Source: Pedobacter changchengzhani (GTDB lineage Bacteria > Bacteroidota > Bacteroidia > Sphingobacteriales > Sphingobacteriaceae). From it: a stretch of DNA of 64,000 nucleotides. Below, piece by piece: positions 7,797-16,096 of the stretch. The notes beneath the pieces were generated by a model. It was not told the DNA's origin. It was given only the letters and a program-made list of their open reading frames with translations, and did no database searches. The stretch's first letter is position 1, and every line of letters starts with the position of its first letter. The position numbers were made by a program, and so were the translations under genes. The stretch is taken from contig NZ_SJCY01000011.1 of assembly GCF_004354365.1 (NCBI RefSeq), forward strand, positions 50,679 through 114,678, given 5' to 3'.

Positions 7797-9692
7797 ATGC
7801 AAATTACATCTTTTAAGCAATACGAAGAAGATTACAAAAAAAGTGTAGAAAACCCCGAGCAATTTTGGGGCGAAGTAGCGCAAAATTTTCAGTGGCGCAA
7901 ACCTTGGTACAAGGTTTTATCGTGGAATTTTACAGAACCAAATATAAAGTGGTTTGAAGGTGCTAAGTTAAACATCACCGAAAACTGCTTGGATAGGCAT
8001 TTGGCCACCAATGGTGATACACCTGCAATTATTTTCGAACCTAATAATCCGGATGCCGAAAGCATAACCTACACCTATAAAATGCTTTACGAACGCGTTT
8101 GTCGTTTTGCAAATGTTTTAAAACGTAATGGTGCCAAAAAAGGCGATCGTATTTGTATTTATATGCCAATGGTGCCAGAATTGGCGATTGCAGTACTTGC
8201 CTGTGCCAGAATTGGTGCAGTACATTCGGTAATTTTTGGCGGTTTTTCTGCAAAATCTATCGCAGATAGAATTAATGATTCGCAATGTAAATTAGTAATT
8301 ACTGCAGATGGCGCTTATCGTGGCAATAAACAAATTCCATTAAAAGAAGTAATTGATGATGCATTAATTGGTTGTCCTACGGTTGAGAGATGCATTGTTC
8401 TAACCCACATACGCACGCCAGTTTCTATGCTTAAAGGCAGAGATGTTTGGTGGGAAGATGAAGTAAAACACGTTAACGATGTTTGCGAGGCAGAAGAAAT
8501 GGATGCAGAAGATTTGCTGTTTATTTTATATACTTCAGGCTCAACCGGCAAACCAAAAGGCGTTGTACATACTTGCGGTGGCTATATGGTTTACGCAGGC
8601 TATACTTTTACCAACGTATTTAATTACAAACCGGGCGAAGTCTTTTTCTGTACCGCCGATATTGGTTGGATAACTGGTCACTCGTACATTGTGTACGGTC
8701 CGCTTTCGCAAGGGGCAACTTCATTATTGTTCGAAGGCATTCCAACCTACCCAACGCCATCGCGTTTTTGGGATATTATCGAGAAACACAAAGTGAATAC
8801 CTTATATACCGCACCAACCGCCATTCGCTCTTTAATGAGTTATGGTGATGATCCACTTAATGGAAAAGATTTAAGTTCCATTCGCGTTTTGGGATCGGTA
8901 GGAGAGCCGATAAACGAAGAGGCTTGGCATTGGTACGATGAAAAGATTGGTAAAGGAAAGGCACCTATTGTTGATACTTGGTGGCAAACCGAAACGGGAG
9001 GCATTATGATTTCGCCAATTGCAACGGTTACACCAACTAAACCGGGTTTTGCCAGTTTACCTTTACCGGGTATTCAGCCACTTTTGGTTGATGAAAATGG
9101 AAAAGAAATTGAAGGAAATGGTGTAAATGGTAACCTTTGTATTAAATTTCCTTGGCCTGGTATGTTGCGCACCACGTACGGCGATCATGAACGTTGTAAG
9201 CAAACCTATTTTTCTACTTACGAGAATCTTTATTTTACTGGTGATGGCTGTTTAAGAGATGAAGATGGCTATTACAAAATCACTGGTCGCGTTGATGATG
9301 TTTTAAATGTATCAGGACATAGAATTGGCACAGCCGAGGTAGAAAATGCAATTAATATGCATGCAGGAGTAGTAGAAAGTGCTGTTGTAGGGTATCCTCA
9401 CGAAGTAAAAGGGCAAGGTATTTACGCTTTTGTAATCTGCCCAGAAATGCACGGCGATACAGACCTAACTAAAAAAGATATTTTACAAACAGTAACCAGG
9501 GTAATTGGTGCCATTGCAAAGCCAGATAAGATTTTATTCGTAAATGGCTTACCTAAAACAAGATCGGGTAAAATTATGCGGCGTATTTTGCGTAAAATTG
9601 CCGAAGGCGATTTTAATAATTTAGGTGATACTTCTACATTATTAGATCCTGCAATTGTGGAGGAAATAATGGAAGCTTCGAAGGGTTTATAA
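7797..9692 (+). CDS. acs: Acetyl-CoA synthetase (AMP-forming)
   Basis: Activates acetate to acetyl-CoA through an acetyl-AMP intermediate. The protein has 631 residues, close to the usual 640-650. The P-loop-like YTSGSTGKPKG motif (about 246-256), WWQTETGG and the hinge region GRVDDVLNVSGHRIGTAEVE are intact. The C-terminal PKTRSGKIMRR carries the catalytic lysine (Lys592), the site of regulatory acetylation in this family. It is monocistronic, ended by the strong terminator at 9713-9749. The Trp and Gly pocket residues (WWQTE, DIGWITG) favour acetate over longer acids. Confidence 0.96.
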   Translation: MQITSFKQYEEDYKKSVENPEQFWGEVAQNFQWRKPWYKVLSWNFTEPNIKWFEGAKLNITENCLDRHLATNGDTPAIIFEPNNPDAESITYTYKMLYERVCRFANVLKRNGAKKGDRICIYMPMVPELAIAVLACARIGAVHSVIFGGFSAKSIADRINDSQCKLVITADGAYRGNKQIPLKEVIDDALIGCPTVERCIVLTHIRTPVSMLKGRDVWWEDEVKHVNDVCEAEEMDAEDLLFILYTSGSTGKPKGVVHTCGGYMVYAGYTFTNVFNYKPGEVFFCTADIGWITGHSYIVYGPLSQGATSLLFEGIPTYPTPSRFWDIIEKHKVNTLYTAPTAIRSLMSYGDDPLNGKDLSSIRVLGSVGEPINEEAWHWYDEKIGKGKAPIVDTWWQTETGGIMISPIATVTPTKPGFASLPLPGIQPLLVDENGKEIEGNGVNGNLCIKFPWPGMLRTTYGDHERCKQTYFSTYENLYFTGDGCLRDEDGYYKITGRVDDVLNVSGHRIGTAEVENAINMHAGVVESAVVGYPHEVKGQGIYAFVICPEMHGDTDLTKKDILQTVTRVIGAIAKPDKILFVNGLPKTRSGKIMRRILRKIAEGDFNNLGDTSTLLDPAIVEEIMEASKGL

Positions 9693-9712
9693 ATACCTTT
9701 AGTTTTTAAATA

Positions 9713-9749
9713 AAAAAAGCCTTCTGGGAAATTCTCAGAAGGCTTTTTT
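9713..9749. terminator. Bidirectional terminator between acs and the SusD gene
   Basis: The arms AAAAAAGCCTTCTG (9713-9726) and CAGAAGGCTTTTTT (9736-9749) are perfectly complementary. The A-run and T-run flanks let it serve both convergent genes. Confidence 0.92.
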
Positions 9750-9766
9750 GTTGTTTGTAATTTGGT

Positions 9767-11134
9767 TTAGTTATAACCAGCATTTTGAACCAGTGCTTTA
9801 TTAGCATCCATCTCTCGTTGTGGTATAGGGAAAACTAATTTGTTGGAATTCCAAGATAGGGAGCCAATATTTGTTTGAGTTCTTTTCGCATCGTGCAAAG
9901 CAAAACCCTCAAAAGCCAGCTCTAATTTCCTTTCGAAAAGAATATCTGCAAGTGTTGCAGTTGTGGTTGTTAAATTTGCACGAGACCGCACTACGGCTAA
10001 ATCTTGTAGTGGTGTTTGGCCACCAATAGGGGCAAAAGGTGCTAAGCGAGCGTTACATTCTGCCCTAATTAAATACATTTCAGCTAATCTAATAATAGAA
10101 ACATTACCAAAAGAATTTGCGAATTTTGAGGTAAACATATCTCCATCATCGTAAAACGCATTAATTCTGTCATCAGTTGCACTATAAGTAGTACTTATCC
10201 AAGTTGGATCAATAACAGCATCACCACGTCCTCCATAGCTAGAAGACCCATAAAACTCATTATATCCATTATAACCGGTAAGCTTTGTTACTTGGATGGA
10301 AAATACATCTTCGGTAGTATTTACACCGACAGAAGTCCCCATAATTGGGAATGCATTAATAAAAGAAGTTGTAAGGCTGTAATTACCCGATGCTATTACT
10401 CTATCGGCAGCGTTTGCAGCCGCGGCGTAATCACCCATTTGTAAATACAATCGAGCCAACATACCCGCTGCGGAAAATTTAGTGGCGTAAAACCCATTAG
10501 TTGCTGGTAGCTTAGCTTCAGCATCGGTTAAATCGGTAATTGCTTGCGTGTAAACCGCTGCAACTGTAGCTCGGCTTACATAATTAGCATCGCTAATTGT
10601 AGTTGTTGGACTAAGTACTATTGGTACGCCCAAGTTTGTGTTTGGGTTACCATCGTTATAGGCTTTACCAAATAGCCTCACTAAATCAAAGTATGCAGAT
10701 CCCCTTATAAATTTGGCCTCGCCTAACACCCTATTTTGCTTTGCTGCTTCAACCTTACCAATAACAGCAATTACGTTGTTTGCATCGTTAATTGCAGTAT
10801 AGCCATCTGCCCAAACATTATCAACATAACCGTTTGTTTTTAAAAGTGATTTATTTATGGCCTGAGTAAGCTCTTCATAAGTTCCACCCCAAACTATTGC
10901 ATTGGTATTTGCTAAAAAATCGGCCATTAAAAATGGTCTTCCACCATAAAAATTTCTACTCCCTAAGGCAGAGTACGTGCCTACAAGTGCAGCTTCTACA
11001 TCTTTCGATGTTAGTAAGGCTCTACTTTGTTCTAAAGTATCAACTGGCACAATATCAAGTGCTTTTTTGCACGAAAAGGCTGCTGTTATTAATACAGAAG
11101 CAAATATTAATTTAAATATATATGTCTTTTTCAT
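9767..11134 (-). CDS. SusD/RagB family nutrient-binding outer-membrane lipoprotein
   Basis: A 455-residue lipoprotein with signal and lipobox ending at Cys22 (LITAAFSC). It forms the lid of a SusC transporter and captures oligosaccharides or other nutrients at the cell surface. Family marks are the N-terminal LD..P.DTLE, helical TPR-like repeats with ANAADRVIASGNYSL, and the C-terminal RLAEMYLIRAECNARL...ERKLELAFEG.ALHD.KRT. The protein is shorter than many SusDs (500-600). It follows the SusC gene by 18 bases. No obvious substrate enzyme lies in the same operon. Confidence 0.95.
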   Translation of the reverse strand: MKKTYIFKLIFASVLITAAFSCKKALDIVPVDTLEQSRALLTSKDVEAALVGTYSALGSRNFYGGRPFLMADFLANTNAIVWGGTYEELTQAINKSLLKTNGYVDNVWADGYTAINDANNVIAVIGKVEAAKQNRVLGEAKFIRGSAYFDLVRLFGKAYNDGNPNTNLGVPIVLSPTTTISDANYVSRATVAAVYTQAITDLTDAEAKLPATNGFYATKFSAAGMLARLYLQMGDYAAAANAADRVIASGNYSLTTSFINAFPIMGTSVGVNTTEDVFSIQVTKLTGYNGYNEFYGSSSYGGRGDAVIDPTWISTTYSATDDRINAFYDDGDMFTSKFANSFGNVSIIRLAEMYLIRAECNARLAPFAPIGGQTPLQDLAVVRSRANLTTTTATLADILFERKLELAFEGFALHDAKRTQTNIGSLSWNSNKLVFPIPQREMDANKALVQNAGYN

Positions 11135-11152
11135 AATTATTTGAATTTAAGA

Positions 11153-14100
11153 TTATAGACCAACGTTTATACCGAAAGAGATAACTCTTGGTTGCGGAGC
11201 AGAATAAAAATCTACACCTAGGTTAATATTTGTTGCCTGATAATCGGCATTAACTTCAGGATCCCAACCTTTATAACTGGTAATGGTAAGTAAGTTTTGG
11301 CCGGTAGCAAATAACCTTAATTTACTTAGCTTTATCTTGTTTAATACCGATGTTGGAAAGTTGTAGCCTAGCGTTAATGTTTTTAACCTAACGTAAGATC
11401 CATCTGATAAATATCTAGTCGAATTTCCAGTTCCATTTCCTGCAAATAAACGTGGTTCCGGTACGGATGTGATATCGCCGGGTTTGTCCCAATAGTTCAT
11501 TTGGTCGATGGTTTGATTGTCAAAACCGTTAGATGCACTCGCACTCATATAAGGGCCGCCACCGTTATAAATTTTATTTCCTTTTACACCTTGAAAAAAT
11601 ATAGTCAAATCGAAATTCTTGTAAGAAAAATTATTATTTAAGCCAAACGTATATTTCGGATTAGGGTTACCGGCAAAAATTCTTTGTGCCAAATTAATAT
11701 CGTTTGTAGTGGTTTTATTTAAATTTCCATTTGCATCGGTCGTATTTAAATAATACAAAGCATCGCCATTTGCAGGATTAACACCAGCATACTCTGGTAA
11801 ATAAAACACGCCAATTGGCTGATTGGCTACCGCAGCATTAATTTCATTTCGGTTTATCACCTGCCCACCCAAATCTATAATTTTATTATTGTTTATGGCA
11901 ACAGTTATTGTTGTTGACCATTTAAATGCGCCAACCAAGTTTTCGGAACTAATACCAAGTTCAAAACCAGTGTTTTTTAATGCACCAAGATTTTTCGTTA
12001 TTGTGGAGAAGCCTGTTGTTTGAGGAATTGGTACATCTAATAACAGTTGAGTCGTATTTTTTTGATAAAAATCTAAAACGCCACTAATTCTATTTTTTAG
12101 GAAACCAAAATCTAAACCGATATCAAATTGTTTGGTTTTTTCCCAAGTTAATTCTGGGTTCGCAATTCTGGTTGGGATTTGGCCGGCATTGCCACCATAA
12201 GCACCGGTGCCACTGAATAATGCAAGGGATGAGTAGTTACCAATTTCGGCATTACCAGTTAAGCCATAACTTACTCTCAGTTTTAATAAGCTAATCGTTT
12301 CGCTATTTTTTAGAAAATCTTCTTCTGATGCAATCCATCCTAATGATCCAGCTGGGAAATAACCATATCTGTGGTTTTCACCAAAGCGAGATGAGCCATC
12401 GGCCCTAACACTAAAGCTAGCTAAATAACGGTCGTTATACTTATAATTGGCCCTAAAGAAGTAAGATAGAAAACTAAAGGCATTTTCATTGCTTGTTGCC
12501 AATACCTTCGTGGCTGCGCTACCAAGTTTTTTATAAGAATCGCTCGGGTAGTCTTGGCCTTCTATTGAACTATATTTTGTTGTCGATTTTTGAAAACTCG
12601 AACCTAAAATTGCATCGAGAGTACTTTTACCTATAGTTTTGTTGTAACTAAAGAAATTGTTTGTATTTGTGCTTATTACAAAAGTAGAAATATTTTCACC
12701 ATCGCCATTTGCTGTTCCTGAGTTTCTAAAGGTTAATGATCCGTAATAACTTTCTTCATTTTGATTTAAGTTATCAATAGAAAAATCGCTGCTGAATTTT
12801 AGTCCTTTTGAAATATTTAAATTAGCAAAAGCTTTACCTATTGTACGGTAAACGGTTGCTTTATAGGCTGCATTATCTACACTAATTAGGGGATTGTAAT
12901 AAAGCGGATAGTTTGAGGCTATGCCGGGTAATGTTCCACTAACCAAACCCGATCTTGGATCGATAATTGGCGTAATTGGCGATAAAGCTACTGCCTGTAA
13001 AGGATTAGAAAATGCATTATCGTTTGATAATCTATTATTAATACTGTTAGAGAAATTTAAATTTACACCAACTTCTAAAAAATCGTTTACTTTATTGGTA
13101 AGGTTTAATCTGCCACTGTATCGTTTGTAGCTGTTACCAATAACTATACCTTGTTGATCTAGAGATTGACCGCCAACATAAAACTTTGTTTTATCGTTAC
13201 CACCAGTTAAACTTAAATCATATTGTTGTGTAGCTGGGTTTTTTTGAAACGCTGCTTTATCCCAATCAGTATTTACTAGATAAGTCTTATAATCGTCATT
13301 ACCTGCCGAGTATCTATTTAACCTGTCTTCCACATAAGGCACATTATCGTCCAATGCCTCTTGCATGGTGGAGTAGGTTCCGTCAGCTAAGCCTACATTT
13401 GCAGCACCTATTGCAGCCCTACGTTCTATTTGCACATATTGCGTTGCATTTAAAAACTTTCGATGCCCAGAAGGATTACTTATGCCACCTAAAGCGTTAA
13501 ATTGAATTAAAGTTTTACCTACTTTACCTTGTTTAGTTGTAATTAATACCACACCATTAGATGCTCTAGCACCATAAATAGCAGATGAAGCTGCATCTTT
13601 TAAGACCTCGATAGACTCGATATCATTTGTATTGATATCTGCAAGTGAGCTTGTAGCTGCCGACGTGTTCGATAAATCGGCCGCAGTGATAGGTATTCCA
13701 TCTACAATATAAAGTGGTTCGCTACCAGCAGATACCGATGATGCACCCCGAACTCTTACTGATATAGCTTGGCCCAATTTACCATTTTGAGCAGTTATAC
13801 TTACACCCGCAGCTTTACCTTGTAGTGCTTGTTCAAAACTAGTAACAGGTAAGTTTTCTAAATCTTTCGATTTTACTGAGGCAACAGAGCCCGTAACATC
13901 CTGCTTGTTTTGCGTACCATAACCCACCACAACAACATCGGTTAATACGGTATTTTCTTCTTCTAAACTTGCATTGACAGTAGCGCCTGTAATTGCGACT
14001 TCTTTGGTTTTGTAACCAATAAATCTAAAAACGAGTATTTTAGAATTTACAGGTACACTTAATTTGAACCTTCCAGCTGCATCACTTTGTGTGCCATTTG

Positions 14101-14245
14101 TAGGAGTACCTTTTACGTAAATGCTAACACCTGGAATTGGTCCGGATGTTGTTGAGGTTACTTTTCCGGTAATGACCTTATCTTGAGCAAACACAAGAGA
14201 GATCAATCCGAAAGATAAAACCATACTGAGTAGTAGTTTTTTCAT
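11153..14245 (-). CDS. SusC/RagA family TonB-linked outer-membrane transporter
   Basis: A 1030-residue TonB-dependent porin that imports the ligand caught by the SusD partner. Order of parts: signal peptide (1-20), carboxypeptidase-regulatory-like beta domain (about 22-105, VITGKVTS...GVSIYVKGT), a TonB-box-like VVVVGYGTQ, plug domain with LQGKAAGVSI and SVRVRGASSVSAGSEPLYIV, and the long beta barrel ending in PRVISFGINVGL. It is the first gene of a two-gene operon with SusD. The upstream 190 bases are AT-rich with no sigma/anti-sigma genes nearby, so it is not obviously controlled by an ECF system. Confidence 0.96.
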   Translation of the reverse strand: MKKLLLSMVLSFGLISLVFAQDKVITGKVTSTTSGPIPGVSIYVKGTPTNGTQSDAAGRFKLSVPVNSKILVFRFIGYKTKEVAITGATVNASLEEENTVLTDVVVVGYGTQNKQDVTGSVASVKSKDLENLPVTSFEQALQGKAAGVSITAQNGKLGQAISVRVRGASSVSAGSEPLYIVDGIPITAADLSNTSAATSSLADINTNDIESIEVLKDAASSAIYGARASNGVVLITTKQGKVGKTLIQFNALGGISNPSGHRKFLNATQYVQIERRAAIGAANVGLADGTYSTMQEALDDNVPYVEDRLNRYSAGNDDYKTYLVNTDWDKAAFQKNPATQQYDLSLTGGNDKTKFYVGGQSLDQQGIVIGNSYKRYSGRLNLTNKVNDFLEVGVNLNFSNSINNRLSNDNAFSNPLQAVALSPITPIIDPRSGLVSGTLPGIASNYPLYYNPLISVDNAAYKATVYRTIGKAFANLNISKGLKFSSDFSIDNLNQNEESYYGSLTFRNSGTANGDGENISTFVISTNTNNFFSYNKTIGKSTLDAILGSSFQKSTTKYSSIEGQDYPSDSYKKLGSAATKVLATSNENAFSFLSYFFRANYKYNDRYLASFSVRADGSSRFGENHRYGYFPAGSLGWIASEEDFLKNSETISLLKLRVSYGLTGNAEIGNYSSLALFSGTGAYGGNAGQIPTRIANPELTWEKTKQFDIGLDFGFLKNRISGVLDFYQKNTTQLLLDVPIPQTTGFSTITKNLGALKNTGFELGISSENLVGAFKWSTTITVAINNNKIIDLGGQVINRNEINAAVANQPIGVFYLPEYAGVNPANGDALYYLNTTDANGNLNKTTTNDINLAQRIFAGNPNPKYTFGLNNNFSYKNFDLTIFFQGVKGNKIYNGGGPYMSASASNGFDNQTIDQMNYWDKPGDITSVPEPRLFAGNGTGNSTRYLSDGSYVRLKTLTLGYNFPTSVLNKIKLSKLRLFATGQNLLTITSYKGWDPEVNADYQATNINLGVDFYSAPQPRVISFGINVGL

Positions 14246-14437
14246 CTAATTTAGTTTTAGTTAATAATGTTTTGTCGATTGGAAAAATACAGAAATATTT
14301 GTTGTAATTACTTTACAATTTACAAATAAAATTTTTTAGAAAGCACGCTACATTCATTTAATTTTTTAAAAACAAAATCAATAGCTAAATGTTATTTTTA
14401 TATCAACCAATTGTTAAACCATAAAAATAATCAAAAC

Positions 14438-14623
14438 ATGGATAATTTAGAATTAAAAGGAAAGTGGAATGAAATTAAGGGAAAAGTTAAACAAGCTTAT
14501 GGAGATTTAACCGAAGATGATTTAACACATGAAGAAGGAAAAGACGATGAATTATTGGGTAAATTACAACAAAAAACTGGCAAAGGAAGAGATGAGCTCG
14601 TAAAGTGGATCAACTCCCTATAA
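14438..14623 (+). CDS. CsbD family stress-response protein
   Basis: A 61-residue hydrophilic protein, starting [20 protein letters not shown], with the CsbD pattern ([20 protein letters not shown]...EGK.D.LLGKLQ..TGK). Members are induced by general stress in Gram-positives and by osmotic or salt stress elsewhere; their molecular role is unknown. The ATG at 14438 is preferred to the TTG 27 bases upstream because the family begins there. A perfect terminator follows. Confidence 0.93.
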   Translation: MDNLELKGKWNEIKGKVKQAYGDLTEDDLTHEEGKDDELLGKLQQKTGKGRDELVKWINSL

Positions 14624-14634
14624 TTTTATACATT

Positions 14635-14667
14635 AAAAAAGCAACCAAATTTGGTTGCTTTTTTTTT
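14635..14667 (+). terminator. Rho-independent terminator after the CsbD gene
   Basis: AAAAAAGCAACCAAATTTGGTTGCTTTTTTT is a nearly continuous palindrome ending in a long T run; it ends 10 bases before the next start codon. Confidence 0.9.
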
Positions 14668-14676
14668 ATAATTTAA

Positions 14677-15732
14677 ATGCACATGGCCGATATCGCTTAC
14701 CGATTTTCTGATAATCCATTACTTTCTCCACAGGATCTACAGCCGAGTATAAACGGGCTGGAAATTGCATGTTTGCTAAATCCTGGCGTATTTACTTTTT
14801 TAAACAAAACTTGGTTGCTGTTGCGGGTAGCCGAAAGGCCAAAGCAAGTAGATGGCGTTATATCATTTCCAATCCTTTCTGATCAAGGTATTGAAATAAA
14901 AAAAATTAAAGAAGATGACCCCGAATTAGTTATTAACGACCCACGGATACTTACCTACAAAGGCGTAGATTATTTGACCACACTTTCGCATTTAAGGTTG
15001 GTTTGTAGCGATGATGGTGTTCATTTTTACCAACCGACTGATTATCCTCTTTTGCAGGGCGAAGGAAAAAATGAGACATTTGGAATTGAGGATTGTAGGG
15101 TAGTTTTAATTGAAGAAACATACTATTTAACTTATACGGCTGTATCTGAGCATGGCGTGGGCGTTGGGTTGAGAACTACAAAAGACTGGAAAACATTTGA
15201 AAAACATGGAATGATTATTCCACCACACAATAAAGATTGTGCAATTTTTGAGGAGAAAGTAAATGGTAAATTTTACGCCCTACACCGGCCAAGCAGTGTA
15301 GATTTAGGCGGAAATTATATCTGGCTTACGCAATCTACTGATGGATTGCACTGGGGAAATCATAAATGCCTAATTAAAACCAGGGCCAGTAAATGGGATA
15401 GTAAAAGAGTTGGAGCAGGTGCATCGCCAATCAAAACAAAGATGGGTTGGCTGGCCATTTATCATGGCGCTGATGACGCAAATCAATATTGTTTGGGTGC
15501 ATTTTTGTTGGATTTAAATGATCCATCCATCGTGCTTGCCCAAACGGATGCGCCAATAATGAAACCCGAGGAAGATTATGAATTGAACGGCTTTTTCGGT
15601 CAGGTTGTTTTTACCAACGGACACCTTGTAAAAGGTGATGAATTGACTATTTATTACGGCGCGGCCGATGAGTTTATTTGTGGCGCTAAATTTTCTATTC
15701 AGGAAGTACTATCGCTATTGCAGTATTTGTAA
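14677..15732 (+). CDS. GH130-family glycoside phosphorylase/hydrolase
   Basis: A 351-residue five-bladed beta-propeller enzyme of family GH130, which phosphorolyses or hydrolyses beta-mannosides. Visible marks are RFSDNPLLSPQDL at the N-terminus, LNPGVF...LLLRVAERP, NDPRI, the GIEDCRV segment (region of the catalytic Asp), VGAGASPIKTKMGWLAIYHG and the C-terminal NGFFGQVVFTNG and LTIYYGAAD. Family members usually have EDPR where this one has NDPR. There is no signal peptide, so it is cytoplasmic and phosphorolysis of an imported mannoside is plausible. Codon 3 (ATG at 14683) is an alternative start. Confidence 0.9.
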   Translation: MHMADIAYRFSDNPLLSPQDLQPSINGLEIACLLNPGVFTFLNKTWLLLRVAERPKQVDGVISFPILSDQGIEIKKIKEDDPELVINDPRILTYKGVDYLTTLSHLRLVCSDDGVHFYQPTDYPLLQGEGKNETFGIEDCRVVLIEETYYLTYTAVSEHGVGVGLRTTKDWKTFEKHGMIIPPHNKDCAIFEEKVNGKFYALHRPSSVDLGGNYIWLTQSTDGLHWGNHKCLIKTRASKWDSKRVGAGASPIKTKMGWLAIYHGADDANQYCLGAFLLDLNDPSIVLAQTDAPIMKPEEDYELNGFFGQVVFTNGHLVKGDELTIYYGAADEFICGAKFSIQEVLSLLQYL

Positions 15733-15793
15733 ATCGATAATAAATCAACAGTCATAAACACGAAATTTCAGTTAGAAAATCACAATACAAAAC

Positions 15794-15826
15794 AAAAGCG
15801 ATTCCCGTTTCCAAGAATCGCTTTTA
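15794..15826. terminator. Hairpin terminator between GH130 and M16 genes
   Basis: AAAAGCGATTC (15794-15804) pairs with GAATCGCTTTT (15815-15825) around a 10-base loop. The symmetric A/T flanks suit the two convergent genes. Confidence 0.85.
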
Positions 15827-15892
15827 TCTTTAGTATCCTCCCAATCTCCCAAAAAGATACTTTTGAGAAAGCATTAATTTTAACGCACTGCT

Positions 15893-16090
15893 CTTTCTGC
15901 TCTATTCTTTCCGCTTCAAGCTTTCCGCTTCAAGCTTTCTGTTTTAAGCTTTCTGCTTTAGTCTTTTCGCTTTAAGCTTTCTGCTCTATTCTTTCCGCTT
16001 TAAGCTTTGATCTTTCCGCTTTAAGCTTTCTGCTTTAGTCTTTCCGCTTTAAGCTTTCTGCTTTAATCTTTAGTCTTTCCGCTTTAAGCT
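15893..16090. repeat. Low-complexity tandem repeat (CTTTCCGCTTTAAGCTTT type)
   Basis: About ten degenerate copies of a 17-20 base pyrimidine-rich unit (CTTTCCGCTTTAAGC, CTTTCTGCTTTAGTC) run up to the stop codon of the M16 peptidase gene. On the other strand it reads GCTTAAAGCGGAAAGACTAAAG, the same motif family as the repeats at 1-250 and inside the glycosyltransferase genes at 24.1-25.7 and 27.2-28.7 kb. No gene is seen in the 15733-16096 gap. Confidence 0.85.
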
Positions 16091-16096
16091 CCTCTC